64,000 nucleotides of DNA from contig JAHJGM010000055.1 of NCBI GenBank assembly GCA_018824305.1, positions 28,504 through 92,503 on the forward strand. The letters are read 5' to 3'. The number at the start of each line of letters is the position of its first letter. Positions within the stretch are counted from its first letter, which is position 1. Positions 16,448 to 25,640 of the stretch are shown here, one piece after another. Source of the DNA: a bacterium. GTDB lineage: Bacteria; Campylobacterota; Campylobacteria; Campylobacterales; Sulfurimonadaceae. Under the pieces are notes generated by a model, which was not told where the DNA came from, searched no databases, and saw nothing but the letters and a program-made list of their open reading frames with translations. The translations under genes and the position numbers were made by a program.

Positions 16448-17089
16448 TTAGTATTTTTGTACGCCGTCCAATATAGGCACAAAATCACACTCTTCAAGCT
16501 CTTCTTTTACGATGGAAGAGCCTTTTTTCGTAAAACGCATAATGATCTGTTTGTCATCTTTTTGAAGCGGTGCTACTAAAATCCCGCCGTCTGCTAACTG
16601 AGAAAAAAGCTTTTGCGGTATCTCTTTGGCCGTAGCGGAAAAAAGTATCCTGTCATAAGGCGCATACTGTATCCAGCCGTTTTGCCCATCATCCGTTCTT
16701 GTATGGACATTATTGATCCCTAAGGTTCTAAAACGCTGCCTTGCTTCGGTCATTAATGATTCTATGCGCTCTATCGTGAATACACCGCGAAAGAGATGAG
16801 AAAGAACAGCAGCCTGATATCCGCTGCCGCAACCGACCTCTAGTACCCTGTCAGCACCCTGAGGCTTCAGATATTCCGTCATCTTAGCGACTGTAAGCGG
16901 AGAACTGATCCATTGTGCCGAACCCATCGGAAGAGCATCTAATTTATACGCATTATGTGTAAAACCGCGCGGAACAAAAGCTTCACGGTTTGTTTTAGAG
17001 ATGGCGTCATACACCTCTTTTGAGATAGAGAACTTTTTTTCTATCTCCTGCGCTAAACGCGCTGTTTTCATCGCTGTTATATTATCCAA
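16448..17089 (-). CDS. pcm: Protein-L-isoaspartate O-methyltransferase
   Basis: 213 residues. Repairs damaged proteins by methylating L-isoaspartyl residues with S-adenosylmethionine. The SAM-binding motif VLEVGCGSGYQAAVLS and the substrate loop QWISSPLTVAKMTEYL are clear, and the C-terminal part has the usual FSATAKEIPQKLFSQLADGG. The start appears to be TTG (MDNITAMK), overlapping the stop of the upstream hydrolase gene by 8 bases; the ATG six codons later is an alternative. It is co-oriented with the nitrilase-family gene and nrdB. Confidence 0.9.
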   Translation of the reverse strand: MDNITAMKTARLAQEIEKKFSISKEVYDAISKTNREAFVPRGFTHNAYKLDALPMGSAQWISSPLTVAKMTEYLKPQGADRVLEVGCGSGYQAAVLSHLFRGVFTIERIESLMTEARQRFRTLGINNVHTRTDDGQNGWIQYAPYDRILFSATAKEIPQKLFSQLADGGILVAPLQKDDKQIIMRFTKKGSSIVKEELEECDFVPILDGVQKY

Positions 17090-17801
17090 TACCTACATCC
17101 AAATACCGGCGCATCTTCTGCACCTCTTTTTTATCATAATCGACTCTTAAGCAAGCTCTATTCTCATTTCGCTTATCTTCACCAAAGGGTGTTATTATTC
17201 CGCTGAGTTTTGTACACTCGTCGTTAGCACTGTCACTTGCCACCACATAACACTGGTTCATAACAGCTAACGATTGTGTTATGACCTTAAACTGTTCAGC
17301 ACGAAGTATACCCCACCATGACGGCGTCACAATAACGTCTGCACCCTCTAACTTTTGCCATAACTGTTTAAAACGAAGCTCAAAACAGATCAAAACACCC
17401 AGTTTTAATCCATCTACTTCAATGACTTTGATATCTTCATCATCGGATTCTGCAAAATAGTTATGCTCTCCGCCAAAACGAAAAAGACGGGCCTTCCCTC
17501 TCTCATAAACGATCTCGCCGTTATGAAAGATCTTTGCCATATTATAGATCTTATCATCTCTCTTTTCGATCAAGGTTAAGACCACGATCTTTTTATCTGA
17601 GACTTTTTTGATCTCATCGACCGCATAAGACGCGAACTCCACGACTTTGTCAAAATTAGCGTAATCAAAGCCCGTCAAGCACACTTCGGGAGCAACCACT
17701 AAAGCATCTTGCGGAGTATCTTTTATAAGATTTAAAAGTGTCGTTAAATTTTCTTTATAATCTGAAGTCGTTTTAAAAGAGAGTGAACATAAAGGACGCA
17801 T
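17082..17801 (-). CDS. Carbon-nitrogen hydrolase (nitrilase superfamily)
   Basis: 239 residues with the Glu-Lys-Cys catalytic triad of the superfamily: the glutamate in VVAPEVCLTGFDY, the lysine in RGKARLFRFGGE and the cysteine in LGVLICFELRF. Members cleave amides or nitriles, and many are amidases of small nitrogen metabolites or metabolite-repair enzymes. The exact substrate cannot be read from the sequence. It lies directly after nrdB and overlaps pcm, so a metabolite/protein repair theme is possible but only inferred. The ribosome binding site (AAGGATG) is partly built from a TTACATGTAA palindrome. Confidence 0.82.
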   Translation of the reverse strand: MRPLCSLSFKTTSDYKENLTTLLNLIKDTPQDALVVAPEVCLTGFDYANFDKVVEFASYAVDEIKKVSDKKIVVLTLIEKRDDKIYNMAKIFHNGEIVYERGKARLFRFGGEHNYFAESDDEDIKVIEVDGLKLGVLICFELRFKQLWQKLEGADVIVTPSWWGILRAEQFKVITQSLAVMNQCYVVASDSANDECTKLSGIITPFGEDKRNENRACLRVDYDKKEVQKMRRYLDVGIG

Positions 17802-17811
17802 CAGCGCATCC

Positions 17812-17821
17812 TTACATGTAA
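17812..17821. repeat. TTACATGTAA palindrome, copy 3
   Basis: Exact copy in the 24-base gap between nrdB and the hydrolase gene; its right side on the minus strand runs into the hydrolase ribosome binding site. Confidence 0.8.
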
Positions 17822-17825
17822 AGGT

Positions 17826-18848
17826 CTAAAAATCATCAAAATTCAAACTTCCTTTTGAGTAGTTCGTAACCGTCCCCTCAAAGAAGTTTGTTTTTTGATC
17901 GTTAAATTTTGCAAAGTCTTCAACCCATTTGATCGGATTTGACACGTTATAGATCTTCTCAAATCCCACTGAGGTCAAACGGTCGTCTGCTAAGTATTTT
18001 ATATACTGATCGACTATCTCGTTTGTTAGACCTAAGATCTGACCTTGAGTTATATACTGTCCCCAGTTGCTTTCAAGCTCAACAGCTTTTTTAAACATCT
18101 CTACAACTTCAGCTTTCAATTTTTCCGTAAAAAGATATGGCTTATCACGGCGAAGAGTATTGATAAGATTTTTGAAAAGCACCAAGTGGGTCACTTCATC
18201 ACGTTGTATAAAACGTATCATCTGAGCAGAACCGAGCATTTTGCCTGAGCGCGCCAGTGTATAGATATAAGTAAATCCGCTGTAAAAATAGATCCCCTCT
18301 AATATCTGATTCGCAAAACATGCTTTTAAAAAGTTGGTTTCAGTCGGCTCTTTTGAAAGCTGCTCATACACGGCAGCGATCGCATCATTTTTATGTTTTA
18401 ACATCATATCTCTACGCCATAGGTCATAGATCTCTTCAGAGTTTTGTGAGATCGAGTCAACCATAACGGCATAACTTTGCGAGTGAAGTGCTTCCTCAAA
18501 AGATTGACGCACTAAAATAAGATTTACCTCTGAGGCTGTCACAAATGGATTGATGTTATCTATTATATTATTTGTTTGAAGAGAATCCATAAAGATAAGT
18601 TGTGAAAGTGCTTTATCATAAGCAGTTTTTTCAGCATCTGTAAGATTTTTGTAATCGTTCGCATCACGCGTTAAATCAACCTCTTTTGGAAACCATGTGT
18701 TATTTAGCATAACTTCCCAAAGATTGTAAGCCCATTGATATTTGATGTTATTTAACTCAAAAATCCCTGTCGGATTACCACCGAATATCTGACGGTCGTT
18801 TACGTGTTCTTTTGATTCTGGATTATATATCTTTTTTCTGTTAAGCAT
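17826..18848 (-). CDS. nrdB: Ribonucleoside-diphosphate reductase, beta subunit
   Basis: 340 residues. Class I radical subunit: houses the metal centre that activates the alpha subunit (nrdA at 34177) to make deoxynucleotides. Ferritin-like metal ligands are visible in the second helix ([12 protein letters not shown]), in [10 protein letters not shown] and in [12 protein letters not shown]. The gene is split from nrdA by 15 kb, as is common in Campylobacterota. GAGGGGTGG gives a very strong binding site, and a TATAAT promoter embedded in an inverted repeat lies just upstream. The carbon-nitrogen hydrolase gene follows 24 bases later. Confidence 0.94.
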   Translation of the reverse strand: MLNRKKIYNPESKEHVNDRQIFGGNPTGIFELNNIKYQWAYNLWEVMLNNTWFPKEVDLTRDANDYKNLTDAEKTAYDKALSQLIFMDSLQTNNIIDNINPFVTASEVNLILVRQSFEEALHSQSYAVMVDSISQNSEEIYDLWRRDMMLKHKNDAIAAVYEQLSKEPTETNFLKACFANQILEGIYFYSGFTYIYTLARSGKMLGSAQMIRFIQRDEVTHLVLFKNLINTLRRDKPYLFTEKLKAEVVEMFKKAVELESNWGQYITQGQILGLTNEIVDQYIKYLADDRLTSVGFEKIYNVSNPIKWVEDFAKFNDQKTNFFEGTVTNYSKGSLNFDDF

Positions 18849-18867
18849 TTTCCACCCCTCTCATTGT

Positions 18868-18891
18868 ATGTGATTATAGTACCAATCACAT
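18868..18891 (-). promoter_or_regulatory. nrdB promoter with overlapping inverted-repeat operator
   Basis: Arms ATGTGATT (18868-18875) and AATCACAT (18884-18891) are perfect complements separated by 8 bases. The TATAAT -10 for nrdB (minus strand, 18873-18878) lies inside. A regulator bound here would block RNA polymerase directly. It does not resemble NrdR boxes I know, and spacing rules out classic CRP or FNR sites. Confidence 0.5.
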
Positions 18892-18939
18892 TAAGAAAAG
18901 TTTATTAACAAGGAGATGAAAAACATTTATTTTATATGA

Positions 18940-19356
18940 CTATTTTGTCAGCTTCCAATTTCCGTCGATAAGCTTTAATTTTGTCGGCTTTCCATCGATC
19001 AAGGCGATGCTCTCTTCTTTATCGCCTCCATCTTTCATAACGATATTCTCACAATTGATAGTCGCCATTTTCTGCTTTACGACTGCCATCTGATTCTCAT
19101 AGATCTTCTTAACGTTTTCACGCTGCTCCTCGGGAAGGGCCTCTATTTGGGATTTAGCCTCTTCGATCCTTTTTTGACCAAGCTCTATCTGTTTAGTCGA
19201 TTCTTCATCAGTATATTTTTTCAGTTCTTCAAAATCCATATTTTTAAGAGCTTCACATACATGTTGTGCTACCTCTTTTGGATCACTCTTGTTTGAGCCA
19301 CAGCCGCTAAGCAATAAAATTGATACACTGGCAATTAACAATATTGATTTTTTCAT
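18940..19356 (-). CDS. Predicted lipoprotein (DUF4878-like)
   Basis: 138 residues with a signal peptide and lipobox LLLSGC (Cys19). The mature domain begins DPKEVAQHVCEALKNMDFEELKKY and ends KPTKLKLIDGNWKLTK, the pattern of DUF4878/NTF2-like lipoproteins. The middle is a charged helix (EEAKSQIEALPEEQRENVKK). AAGGTGG gives a good binding site. It is monocistronic between typA and nrdB. Function unknown. Confidence 0.78.
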   Translation of the reverse strand: MKKSILLIASVSILLLSGCGSNKSDPKEVAQHVCEALKNMDFEELKKYTDEESTKQIELGQKRIEEAKSQIEALPEEQRENVKKIYENQMAVVKQKMATINCENIVMKDGGDKEESIALIDGKPTKLKLIDGNWKLTK

Positions 19357-19454
19357 AACACCACCTTTTGCAATATAATATCATTAAAAGAGAGTAATTA
19401 AAAAAAGTAATAGATGATTTGGGTTAAAAAGAGTTACAAGAGTGTGCAAAAGAG

Positions 19455-19464
19455 TTACATGTAA
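19455..19464. repeat. TTACATGTAA palindrome, copy 4 (first of a tandem pair)
   Basis: Exact copy in the gap downstream of typA; a second copy starts 15 bases later. Confidence 0.8.
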
Positions 19465-19469
19465 GAGAT

Positions 19470-19479
19470 TTACATGTAA
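19470..19479. repeat. TTACATGTAA palindrome, copy 5 (second of a tandem pair)
   Basis: Exact copy 10 bases after the typA stop. The pair 19455/19470 is spaced by 15 bases centre to centre, about one and a half helical turns. Confidence 0.8.
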
Positions 19480-19488
19480 CTATAGAGA

Positions 19489-21291
19489 TTATTTACGAGC
19501 GTAGCGTTTACGTTCGTTTTCTGTTAGGTAACGTTTGCGTATACGGATATTTAAAGGTGTGATCTCAAGAAGTTCATCATCTTCGATCCACTCCAGTGCA
19601 CGCTCTAAACTGTTGTTACGAGGCGGAACAAGTTTGATAGCTTCATCAGCACCTGAAGAACGTACGTTTGACTGAGCTTTCCCTTTAATAGGGTTAACTG
19701 CAAGGTCGTTTGAACGTGAATGTTCACCGACAACCATACCTTCGTAAACTTTTTCTTGAGGACCGACAAAAAGTACACCACGATCTTGTAGATTGAACAG
19801 TGAGTATGCAAGTGTAACACCATCTTCCATAGAGATCAATGCACCATATTGGCGAGACTCAACAGTTCCGCTAAATGGTCTAAACTCTAAGAATGAGTGG
19901 TTCATAATACCCTCACCTTTGGTATCTGTCAAGAACTGTCCACGGAATCCGATCAATGAACGAGCAGGAATCTCAAACTCGATACGTTGGAAACCCTCAC
20001 CCATAGGGATCATAGATTTCATCTCAGCTTTACGTTTACCAAGACGCTCGATAATCGTACCGCTGAACTCTTCAGGAACGTCAATTACAAGGTGCTCAAA
20101 TGGTTCACATTTAACACCTTCGATCTCTCTTACGATAACTTCCGGACGGCTGATACCGAACTCGAAACCTTCACGACGCATATTTTCCGCAAGAATAGTG
20201 ATTTGAAGTTCACCACGTCCTGCAACTTTAAATTTACCCTCGCCTACGGTTTCAAATCTCATAGCAACGTTTGTCTGCATCTCTGACTCTAAACGCTCTC
20301 TAATTTTATTTGAAGTAACGTGTTTGCCTTCAGTTCCCGCTAGTGGAGAATCATTTACCGAGAACACAACGCTAAGAGTAGGCTCTTCAATGTGCAACGG
20401 ATCTAGTGGCATAGGCTTAGTCGGATCACAAACAGTATCTCCAACATCAACAGTCTCTAAACCTGCGAATGCAACGATATCTCCGGCTTCAGCTTCTTCG
20501 ATCTCCATACGGTTTAGACCGTGGAAACCGATAAGTTTCGTAATACGTCCTTTAACCATCTCGCCATCAGCTTTTGCAAGCAGGATGTTGCTTCCTTTTT
20601 TGATAACACCGTTGAAAATACGAGAAATACCGATTTTTCCGACATAGTTATCATAGTCAAGTGTGAAAACTTGCGCTTGGACAGGATTTTCTCTGTCACC
20701 CTCAGGCTCAGGGATTTTATTCAAGATAGTTTCAAAAATACACTCGAATCCGCCATCCGGATCAGCCATATCAAGTTTAGCGATACCGTTACGTGCAGCA
20801 GCGTAGATGATAGGGAAGTCTAACTGATCTTCTGTTGCATCCATAGCAGCAAAAAGGTCGAACATCTCATCTACAACACGCTCAGGCTCTGCTGAAGGTT
20901 TATCTATCTTGTTAATAACAACGATTGGTTTTTTACCAAGTGCAAGCATTTTTTTAACAACGAATTTTGTTTGAGGCATAACACCCTCATATGCATCAAC
21001 AAGAACTAAAACACCATCGACCATTTTTAAAACACGTTCAACTTCCCCACCGAAATCGGCGTGGCCCGGAGTGTCAATAATATTGATCTTATAGTCTTTA
21101 TAGCGAATAGCAGTGTTTTTAGAAAGGATCGTGATCCCTCTTTCTTTCTCTAACGCATTGCTATCCATTGCTCTTTCATCGTGTTGCTCGTGAGCACCAT
21201 ATGTTCCTGATTGCTCTAACAAACCATCAACTAATGTCGTTTTACCGTGGTCAACGTGCGCGATTACGGCGATATTTCTAATCTTTTGCAA
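19489..21291 (-). CDS. typA: Ribosome-associated GTPase TypA/BipA
   Basis: 600 residues, the normal length. A translation-factor GTPase related to EF-G that aids 50S assembly and stress adaptation. G-motifs: [12 protein letters not shown] (P-loop), RGITI (switch I), [12 protein letters not shown] (G3) and NKID (G4), all in the first 135 residues. The C-terminal BipA-specific end is present ([26 protein letters not shown]). The start is TTG at 21291, chosen because GAGGA is eight bases upstream and [16 protein letters not shown] is the family start. It diverges from the two-component genes. Confidence 0.95.
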   Translation of the reverse strand: MQKIRNIAVIAHVDHGKTTLVDGLLEQSGTYGAHEQHDERAMDSNALEKERGITILSKNTAIRYKDYKINIIDTPGHADFGGEVERVLKMVDGVLVLVDAYEGVMPQTKFVVKKMLALGKKPIVVINKIDKPSAEPERVVDEMFDLFAAMDATEDQLDFPIIYAAARNGIAKLDMADPDGGFECIFETILNKIPEPEGDRENPVQAQVFTLDYDNYVGKIGISRIFNGVIKKGSNILLAKADGEMVKGRITKLIGFHGLNRMEIEEAEAGDIVAFAGLETVDVGDTVCDPTKPMPLDPLHIEEPTLSVVFSVNDSPLAGTEGKHVTSNKIRERLESEMQTNVAMRFETVGEGKFKVAGRGELQITILAENMRREGFEFGISRPEVIVREIEGVKCEPFEHLVIDVPEEFSGTIIERLGKRKAEMKSMIPMGEGFQRIEFEIPARSLIGFRGQFLTDTKGEGIMNHSFLEFRPFSGTVESRQYGALISMEDGVTLAYSLFNLQDRGVLFVGPQEKVYEGMVVGEHSRSNDLAVNPIKGKAQSNVRSSGADEAIKLVPPRNNSLERALEWIEDDELLEITPLNIRIRKRYLTENERKRYARK

Positions 21292-21312
21292 GGTATTTTC
21301 CTCGTAGTTCTC

Positions 21313-21322
21313 TTACATGTAT
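21313..21322. repeat. Near-match TTACATGTAT to the dispersed palindrome
   Basis: Nine of ten bases match; lies in the typA leader between promoter and start. Confidence 0.35.
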
Positions 21323-21349
21323 AAAATGTTAAAGAGATAAATTTTTGGA

Positions 21350-21355
21350 ATTATA
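21350..21355 (-). promoter_or_regulatory. Candidate -10 box for typA
   Basis: TATAAT on the minus strand, preceded by GGG, about 58 bases before the TTG start. No clear -35. It would give a leader that includes the near-match palindrome at 21313. Confidence 0.4.
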
Positions 21356-21433
21356 CCCAAAATATACTGTTATTTTTGTTATAAAATTTTAGTATTTAAA
21401 ATTTCAGATGTAATCAGATAGTAATCATGATTT

Positions 21434-21442
21434 TGGTATCAT
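21434..21442 (+). promoter_or_regulatory. Candidate extended -10 for the response regulator operon
   Basis: TGGTATCAT fits TGn-TATnnT. The start would fall near 21449, after the first in-frame ATG at 21427, which supports translation from 21466. Confidence 0.4.
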
Positions 21443-21465
21443 TAATAAAAAGTGGATTTTCAAAC

Positions 21466-22140
21466 ATGAAAAATTTAATCGTAATCGTAGAAGATGAGGA
21501 AGATATCTTAGAACTCATCGAATACTCTTTAAACAAAGAGGGTTTTGAGACCATAGGATTTTTAAATACAAAAAACGTCAAAGAGCTTCTTGAAGAGGAA
21601 AAGGTCGATATTATCATAATGGACAGGAACCTTCCCGGAGTCGAAGGCAGCGAGTTTGTTGCAACATTAAGAAAAGATGGCGTTGCAACTCCCGTTATCT
21701 ATCTGAGTGCAAAAAACAGTGACGAGAACATAGAAGAGGGGTTTAACAGCGGCGGCGACGACTACATCACCAAACCTTTCAACATGAAAGAGCTTATCAT
21801 GCGGATAAAAGCCGTACTAAAAAGAACAAAACCCATATCTGCACTAAAAGAGATAACATACAAAGACATCACTCTTCAACTTGAGTCGCGTGTCGTTTTG
21901 GTAGATGACAAAAAAATCGATCTAACCAAGCTGGAATTTGATCTTTTGCTTACACTCATACAAAATCAAAATGTCGTGCTTGACAGAGATTATCTCCTTG
22001 AACATGTCTGGGGAAATGATGAGATATACCAAGACAGAACGGTCAATGTGGCTATAAACCGTTTAAAAGAAAAAATAGATCCCTCAAAAGATAAAGAGTA
22101 TATTAAGAGTGTCCGCGGTGTCGGTTACACGCTTTATTAA
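21466..22140 (+). CDS. OmpR/PhoB-type response regulator
   Basis: 224 residues from the chosen start. Receiver domain (residues 1-115) with the acidic pair (EDEED), phosphoacceptor aspartate in DIIIMDRNLPG, threonine/serine position YLSAKNS and lysine in DYITKPF. A winged-helix DNA-binding domain follows (LTKLEFDLLLTLIQNQ, VNRLKEKI-like recognition helix, SVRGVGYTLY). An upstream ATG at 21427 would add MILVSLIKSGFSN, which is not domain-like and lies before the predicted transcription start. It is followed after 12 bases by its histidine kinase. Targets are unknown. Confidence 0.9.
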   Translation: MKNLIVIVEDEEDILELIEYSLNKEGFETIGFLNTKNVKELLEEEKVDIIIMDRNLPGVEGSEFVATLRKDGVATPVIYLSAKNSDENIEEGFNSGGDDYITKPFNMKELIMRIKAVLKRTKPISALKEITYKDITLQLESRVVLVDDKKIDLTKLEFDLLLTLIQNQNVVLDRDYLLEHVWGNDEIYQDRTVNVAINRLKEKIDPSKDKEYIKSVRGVGYTLY

Positions 22141-22152
22141 AAAGGAAACTGC

Positions 22153-23544
22153 TTGTTAAGACTTCATAGATACTTTTTATATAACTTTTTAGGTTTATAT
22201 ATTGCGACACTTCTTGTTTCATCGCTTGTGAGCTATTTTGCACTTAAATCCATTATTTTGGAGAATTCGAAAAAAGAGCTGATCGATATAATCAACATCG
22301 TAGACCTCAATCTGCCAAACATTGAGAACATAACCCAGTTTATAAACAATATTCATTCTGTCTCAGACAGACGTATCACATTAGTAGATGAAAATGGGAA
22401 TGTATTGGCTGAGACAAACTTTGATAAAAAGAAGATGGAAAATCATCTAAAAAGAGTTGAGATCCTTCAGGCAAAACAATCTACCTACGGTTCATCTATA
22501 CGTGAATCTGCTACACTGCATCATCAGTTTTTGTATGTAGCCAAATATGTCAAATACAAAGACACATACAGATACATAAGAGCCGCTCAAAACCTCAATA
22601 CTTTGGAAAAAGAGTTTTACGGAATATATGTCAAAATCATTCTTATCTATGCTGTCTTCATGTTGATCGCTTTTATTTTAACCAATAAAATAAGCAAGAA
22701 AGTCAATTACGATATTGATCAACTTGCATTTTATTTAAACGAGATATCAAATAAAAACTATAAAGCGATCGTAAAAACAAAATATTTCAATGAGTTTTTA
22801 CATATCTCGTTACTTTTAAAAAATCTGGTAAAAAAACTCTCTAACCGTGAGAAGAAAAAACGAAAAAACGAAGCGAAGATGAGGCTTATCAATAAACAGA
22901 GAAACGATATCCTCTCAGCCATCTCTCATGAGTTTAAAAACCCTATAGCTGCGATTATGGGTTATACGGAGACGATCAGAGACGATGAACAGATCAATAT
23001 AAATATACGCAATAAATTTTTGGATAAAATATTTTCAAACGCTAAAAAGATATCATCTATGATAGACAGACTTTCTCTTTCTATAAAACTTGAAAATAAC
23101 GATCTCTCAATCTCTGCAACGGAGTTCGATATATATGATATATGCATCGACACCGCAAACAATCTAAAAGCAAAATATAAAGATAGAGAGATCGATCTTG
23201 AACTCGAACACTGTAAAGTATATGCTGATAAAACTATGATAGAACTTGTTTTAGTTAATCTTGTTGATAATGCTCTAAAGTATTCAGAAGACAATGTACA
23301 AATAAAGATTTCAGAATGTGTACTCTCCGTAAATGACCACGGAGTCGGTTTTGAAGCTTCTGAAATAGACAAGATCACATCGAAATTTTACAGAGTCAAA
23401 ACAAACAGTTGGGATAACTCTATGGGGCTGGGACTTGCTATCGTCTCTTTTATCCTAAAACTCCACAATACGGAGCTTATTATCCATAGTGTGCCTAATG
23501 AGGGTTCATCTTTTGGTTTTAATTTAAAACAGCTGGTAAAATGA
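22153..23544 (+). CDS. Sensor histidine kinase partner of the upstream regulator
   Basis: 463 residues. Membrane segments at about 12-32 and 165-185 bracket a periplasmic sensor of about 130 residues. A linker leads to HisKA with the phosphoacceptor histidine in SAISHEFKNPIAAIMGY (near residue 258) and to an HATPase domain with NLVDNALKYS (N box), VNDHGVGF (G1) and SMGLGLAIV (G2). The start is TTG at 22153, with AAAGGAAA as the binding site. It forms an operon with the regulator, and its stop overlaps the cca start (ATGA). The signal sensed cannot be told. Confidence 0.9.
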   Translation: MLRLHRYFLYNFLGLYIATLLVSSLVSYFALKSIILENSKKELIDIINIVDLNLPNIENITQFINNIHSVSDRRITLVDENGNVLAETNFDKKKMENHLKRVEILQAKQSTYGSSIRESATLHHQFLYVAKYVKYKDTYRYIRAAQNLNTLEKEFYGIYVKIILIYAVFMLIAFILTNKISKKVNYDIDQLAFYLNEISNKNYKAIVKTKYFNEFLHISLLLKNLVKKLSNREKKKRKNEAKMRLINKQRNDILSAISHEFKNPIAAIMGYTETIRDDEQININIRNKFLDKIFSNAKKISSMIDRLSLSIKLENNDLSISATEFDIYDICIDTANNLKAKYKDREIDLELEHCKVYADKTMIELVLVNLVDNALKYSEDNVQIKISECVLSVNDHGVGFEASEIDKITSKFYRVKTNSWDNSMGLGLAIVSFILKLHNTELIIHSVPNEGSSFGFNLKQLVK

Positions 23545-24782
23545 TTAAAATTCCGGAATTGCTTATCCCGCTCATAGATGCACTGCACAGCAACGGAGCG
23601 ACAGCCGTTATTGTAGGGGGATATATAAGGGACACTATACTTGGTGAAAATTCAAAAGACATAGATATAGAGGTTTATAATATATCAACCTATGAAGCGA
23701 TGATCGGTATTTTGAAACCTTTTGGCAATTTAAATCTTGTTGGAAAAAGCTTTGGCGTTTTGAAAATGGATTTAGAGGGTTATGATATCGATTTCTCTCT
23801 TCCAAGAATTGAGACAAAAATATCGCCTGGACACAAAGGATTTGATGTCACTCTTGACTCAAAATTACCTTTTACCGAGGCAGCAAAACGCAGAGATTTT
23901 ACGATCAATTCCATCGGTTACGATATTCAAAGCGGCTCTATTTTAGATCCATATAATGGGATATTGGATCTAAAAAATAAAAAACTTACCTATGTGAACA
24001 AAGACACGTTTGTGGAAGACCCGTTAAGAATATTTAGAGCCCTGCAGTTTAGTGCACGTTTTGAGCTTACATGTTCTCTTGAACTCATCGATCTATGCCG
24101 TTATATAGCCGATAATGATCTGATCACCGAACTTCCTAAAGAGCGTATTTATGAGGAGTTCTTAAAACTTCTTTTAAAAGCCCAAAAGCCCTCAATCGGT
24201 TTTATGCTTTTTAAAACTTTCAACCTGCTCAGATTCTTTCCTCAGTTATCAAATATAACCAATGATTTTAAATATTTGGACAATATGGCAAATCTCAAGA
24301 CTAACGATCCAAAAACAGATGTTATTTTGATGTTAAGTGTTTTAGTCTTTGATTTTAAAACACTAGATGAAGCAGAGCTGTTTTTACATAAGTTTCTAGA
24401 CGAAAAGTTTATAATCGAAGAGGTTTTAAACTTTTATACACATAAAGATATCTTAGATCAGATATCTTCTCCTATTACAAACTACACTATTAATCTTTTA
24501 AGCACTAAGATAAATATAAAAAATATGCTCCTCATACATGAAGCAAGAGAGATGAACTATGAGGATATTAAAAATAGAGCAATAAAGCTTGATGTCTTTA
24601 CATGTAAGCCAAAACCTCTAATTATGGGGCGTGATCTTATCTTTATGGGACTAATGCCCTCTGAACTTTTCACAGACATACTAGACACGCTTTACGACGC
24701 ACAGCTTCAAGAGCTTTTTTTAGACCATGAAAATGCTATGATCTGGTTAAGCGAGTATCTTAAAGAGATCAAACATCATTAA
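23541..24782 (+). CDS. cca: CCA tRNA nucleotidyltransferase
   Basis: 413 residues. Adds or repairs the 3' CCA end of tRNAs. Class II nucleotidyltransferase motifs: GGYIRDTILG, the catalytic DxD as DIDIEV, RRDFTINSIGYD and the helical PLRIFRALQFSARF. The C-terminal half is a helical tail without an HD phosphohydrolase signature. The start codon overlaps the kinase stop by 4 bases, so it is translationally coupled to a two-component operon. It converges with the hypothetical gene at 24769. Contains one TTACATGTAA copy. Confidence 0.88.
   Translation: MIKIPELLIPLIDALHSNGATAVIVGGYIRDTILGENSKDIDIEVYNISTYEAMIGILKPFGNLNLVGKSFGVLKMDLEGYDIDFSLPRIETKISPGHKGFDVTLDSKLPFTEAAKRRDFTINSIGYDIQSGSILDPYNGILDLKNKKLTYVNKDTFVEDPLRIFRALQFSARFELTCSLELIDLCRYIADNDLITELPKERIYEEFLKLLLKAQKPSIGFMLFKTFNLLRFFPQLSNITNDFKYLDNMANLKTNDPKTDVILMLSVLVFDFKTLDEAELFLHKFLDEKFIIEEVLNFYTHKDILDQISSPITNYTINLLSTKINIKNMLLIHEAREMNYEDIKNRAIKLDVFTCKPKPLIMGRDLIFMGLMPSELFTDILDTLYDAQLQELFLDHENAMIWLSEYLKEIKHH
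24598..24607. repeat. TTACATGTAA palindrome, copy 6
   Basis: Exact copy in cca, read as F-T-C-K. Confidence 0.8.
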
Positions 24783-25233
24783 TAACAGCCATTTTGTTTA
24801 TATAGCTTGATATCTGTTCGACCATCGCAATTGACAACTCGATCGCCTTTGTTAGCTTGTGCATATATATTTGTTTATTTCTTGTATCATAAGCTTCTAT
24901 AAGATCTTTGTACATATTTATAAATTTTTCGATGAGTTCAACAGCTTCTACAGACATTTTTTTACTGTTTGCCGCAGTAATAACTACATCAAAAGCTTTT
25001 TTAAGTTTGATGTCATTATCGCTGCTTTCTAAAAATCTCTTATCTCCATCCTGATAAGTCAATCTTCTTAATATTTCTACTATTGTATTTTCATCTACTT
25101 TAAACCTGTCTATCTGACCCAATAACAGAGATCTCATCTCTGTTATACCGATTTTTGATATATATTCTACAAGCTGATCGTTAACATTTTCTGCGCTTGC
25201 TGCTTTATCTTTTCCTAGAAGTTTAGTAAACAT
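24769..25233 (-). CDS. Conserved hypothetical protein, helical
   Basis: 154 residues with no signal peptide, membrane segment or motif I can name. Almost entirely alpha-helical by composition (SVEAVELIEKFINMYKDLIEAYDTRNKQ, then a long C-terminal helix), cytoplasmic. It is the last gene of the gyrB-GGDEF/EAL-queF run and begins 14 bases after the queF gene region in the same direction; its end overlaps cca by 14 bases on the opposite strand. It could be a small scaffold or regulator, but nothing in the sequence fixes this. Confidence 0.7.
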   Translation of the reverse strand: MFTKLLGKDKAASAENVNDQLVEYISKIGITEMRSLLLGQIDRFKVDENTIVEILRRLTYQDGDKRFLESSDNDIKLKKAFDVVITAANSKKMSVEAVELIEKFINMYKDLIEAYDTRNKQIYMHKLTKAIELSIAMVEQISSYINKMAVINDV

Positions 25234-25247
25234 GTTACCCTCTTTAT

Positions 25248-25640
25248 CTATATTTCTTTTCGTTCTACTTTTAAACTATCTATTTCTATTACAGTATGAA
25301 CATTTCCTCGCGGATTATAATCGGCAATAACTTTAAGATATTTCGGTTTTAGCTTTGTTTGTAAAAGTTCATATATCTCATTTGCACCGTTTTCATGTGA
25401 GATATATCTATTTCTAAACGAGTTGATATACAGTTTGATCGCTTTTAATTCTATGACCCATTCATTTGGCGTATATTCAAGATAGATTGTCGCATAGTCA
25501 GGATACCCGCTTCTTGGACACAAACAACTGAACTCCGGCAGTGTCATTTTTATAAGGTAATCCCGTTTATGCTCATTTGGCCATATCTCTATATCTTTTT
25601 CTATATCGAACTCAGTTACTATCTTTTCACCATACTTCAT
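25248..25640 (-). CDS. queF: NADPH-dependent 7-cyano-7-deazaguanine reductase
   Basis: 130 residues, the short unimodular (type I) form. Reduces preQ0 to preQ1 in queuosine tRNA modification. The covalent-intermediate cysteine is in FSCLCPRSGYPDYA, and the QueF motif ELKAIKLYINSFRN with the following HENGANEI is present. It starts one base after the stop of the GGDEF-EAL gene, so the two are co-transcribed. No other queuosine gene is in the window. Confidence 0.93.
   Translation of the reverse strand: MKYGEKIVTEFDIEKDIEIWPNEHKRDYLIKMTLPEFSCLCPRSGYPDYATIYLEYTPNEWVIELKAIKLYINSFRNRYISHENGANEIYELLQTKLKPKYLKVIADYNPRGNVHTVIEIDSLKVERKEI

Noticed and set aside
18868..18891. CRP- or FNR-type site at nrdB
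   Set aside because: TGTGA and TCACA are 12 bases apart, not 6, and TTGAT-N4-ATCAA is absent.
19793..20206. 137-residue open frame on the plus strand
   Set aside because: Lies wholly antisense in typA, which is intact; no binding site or family signal.
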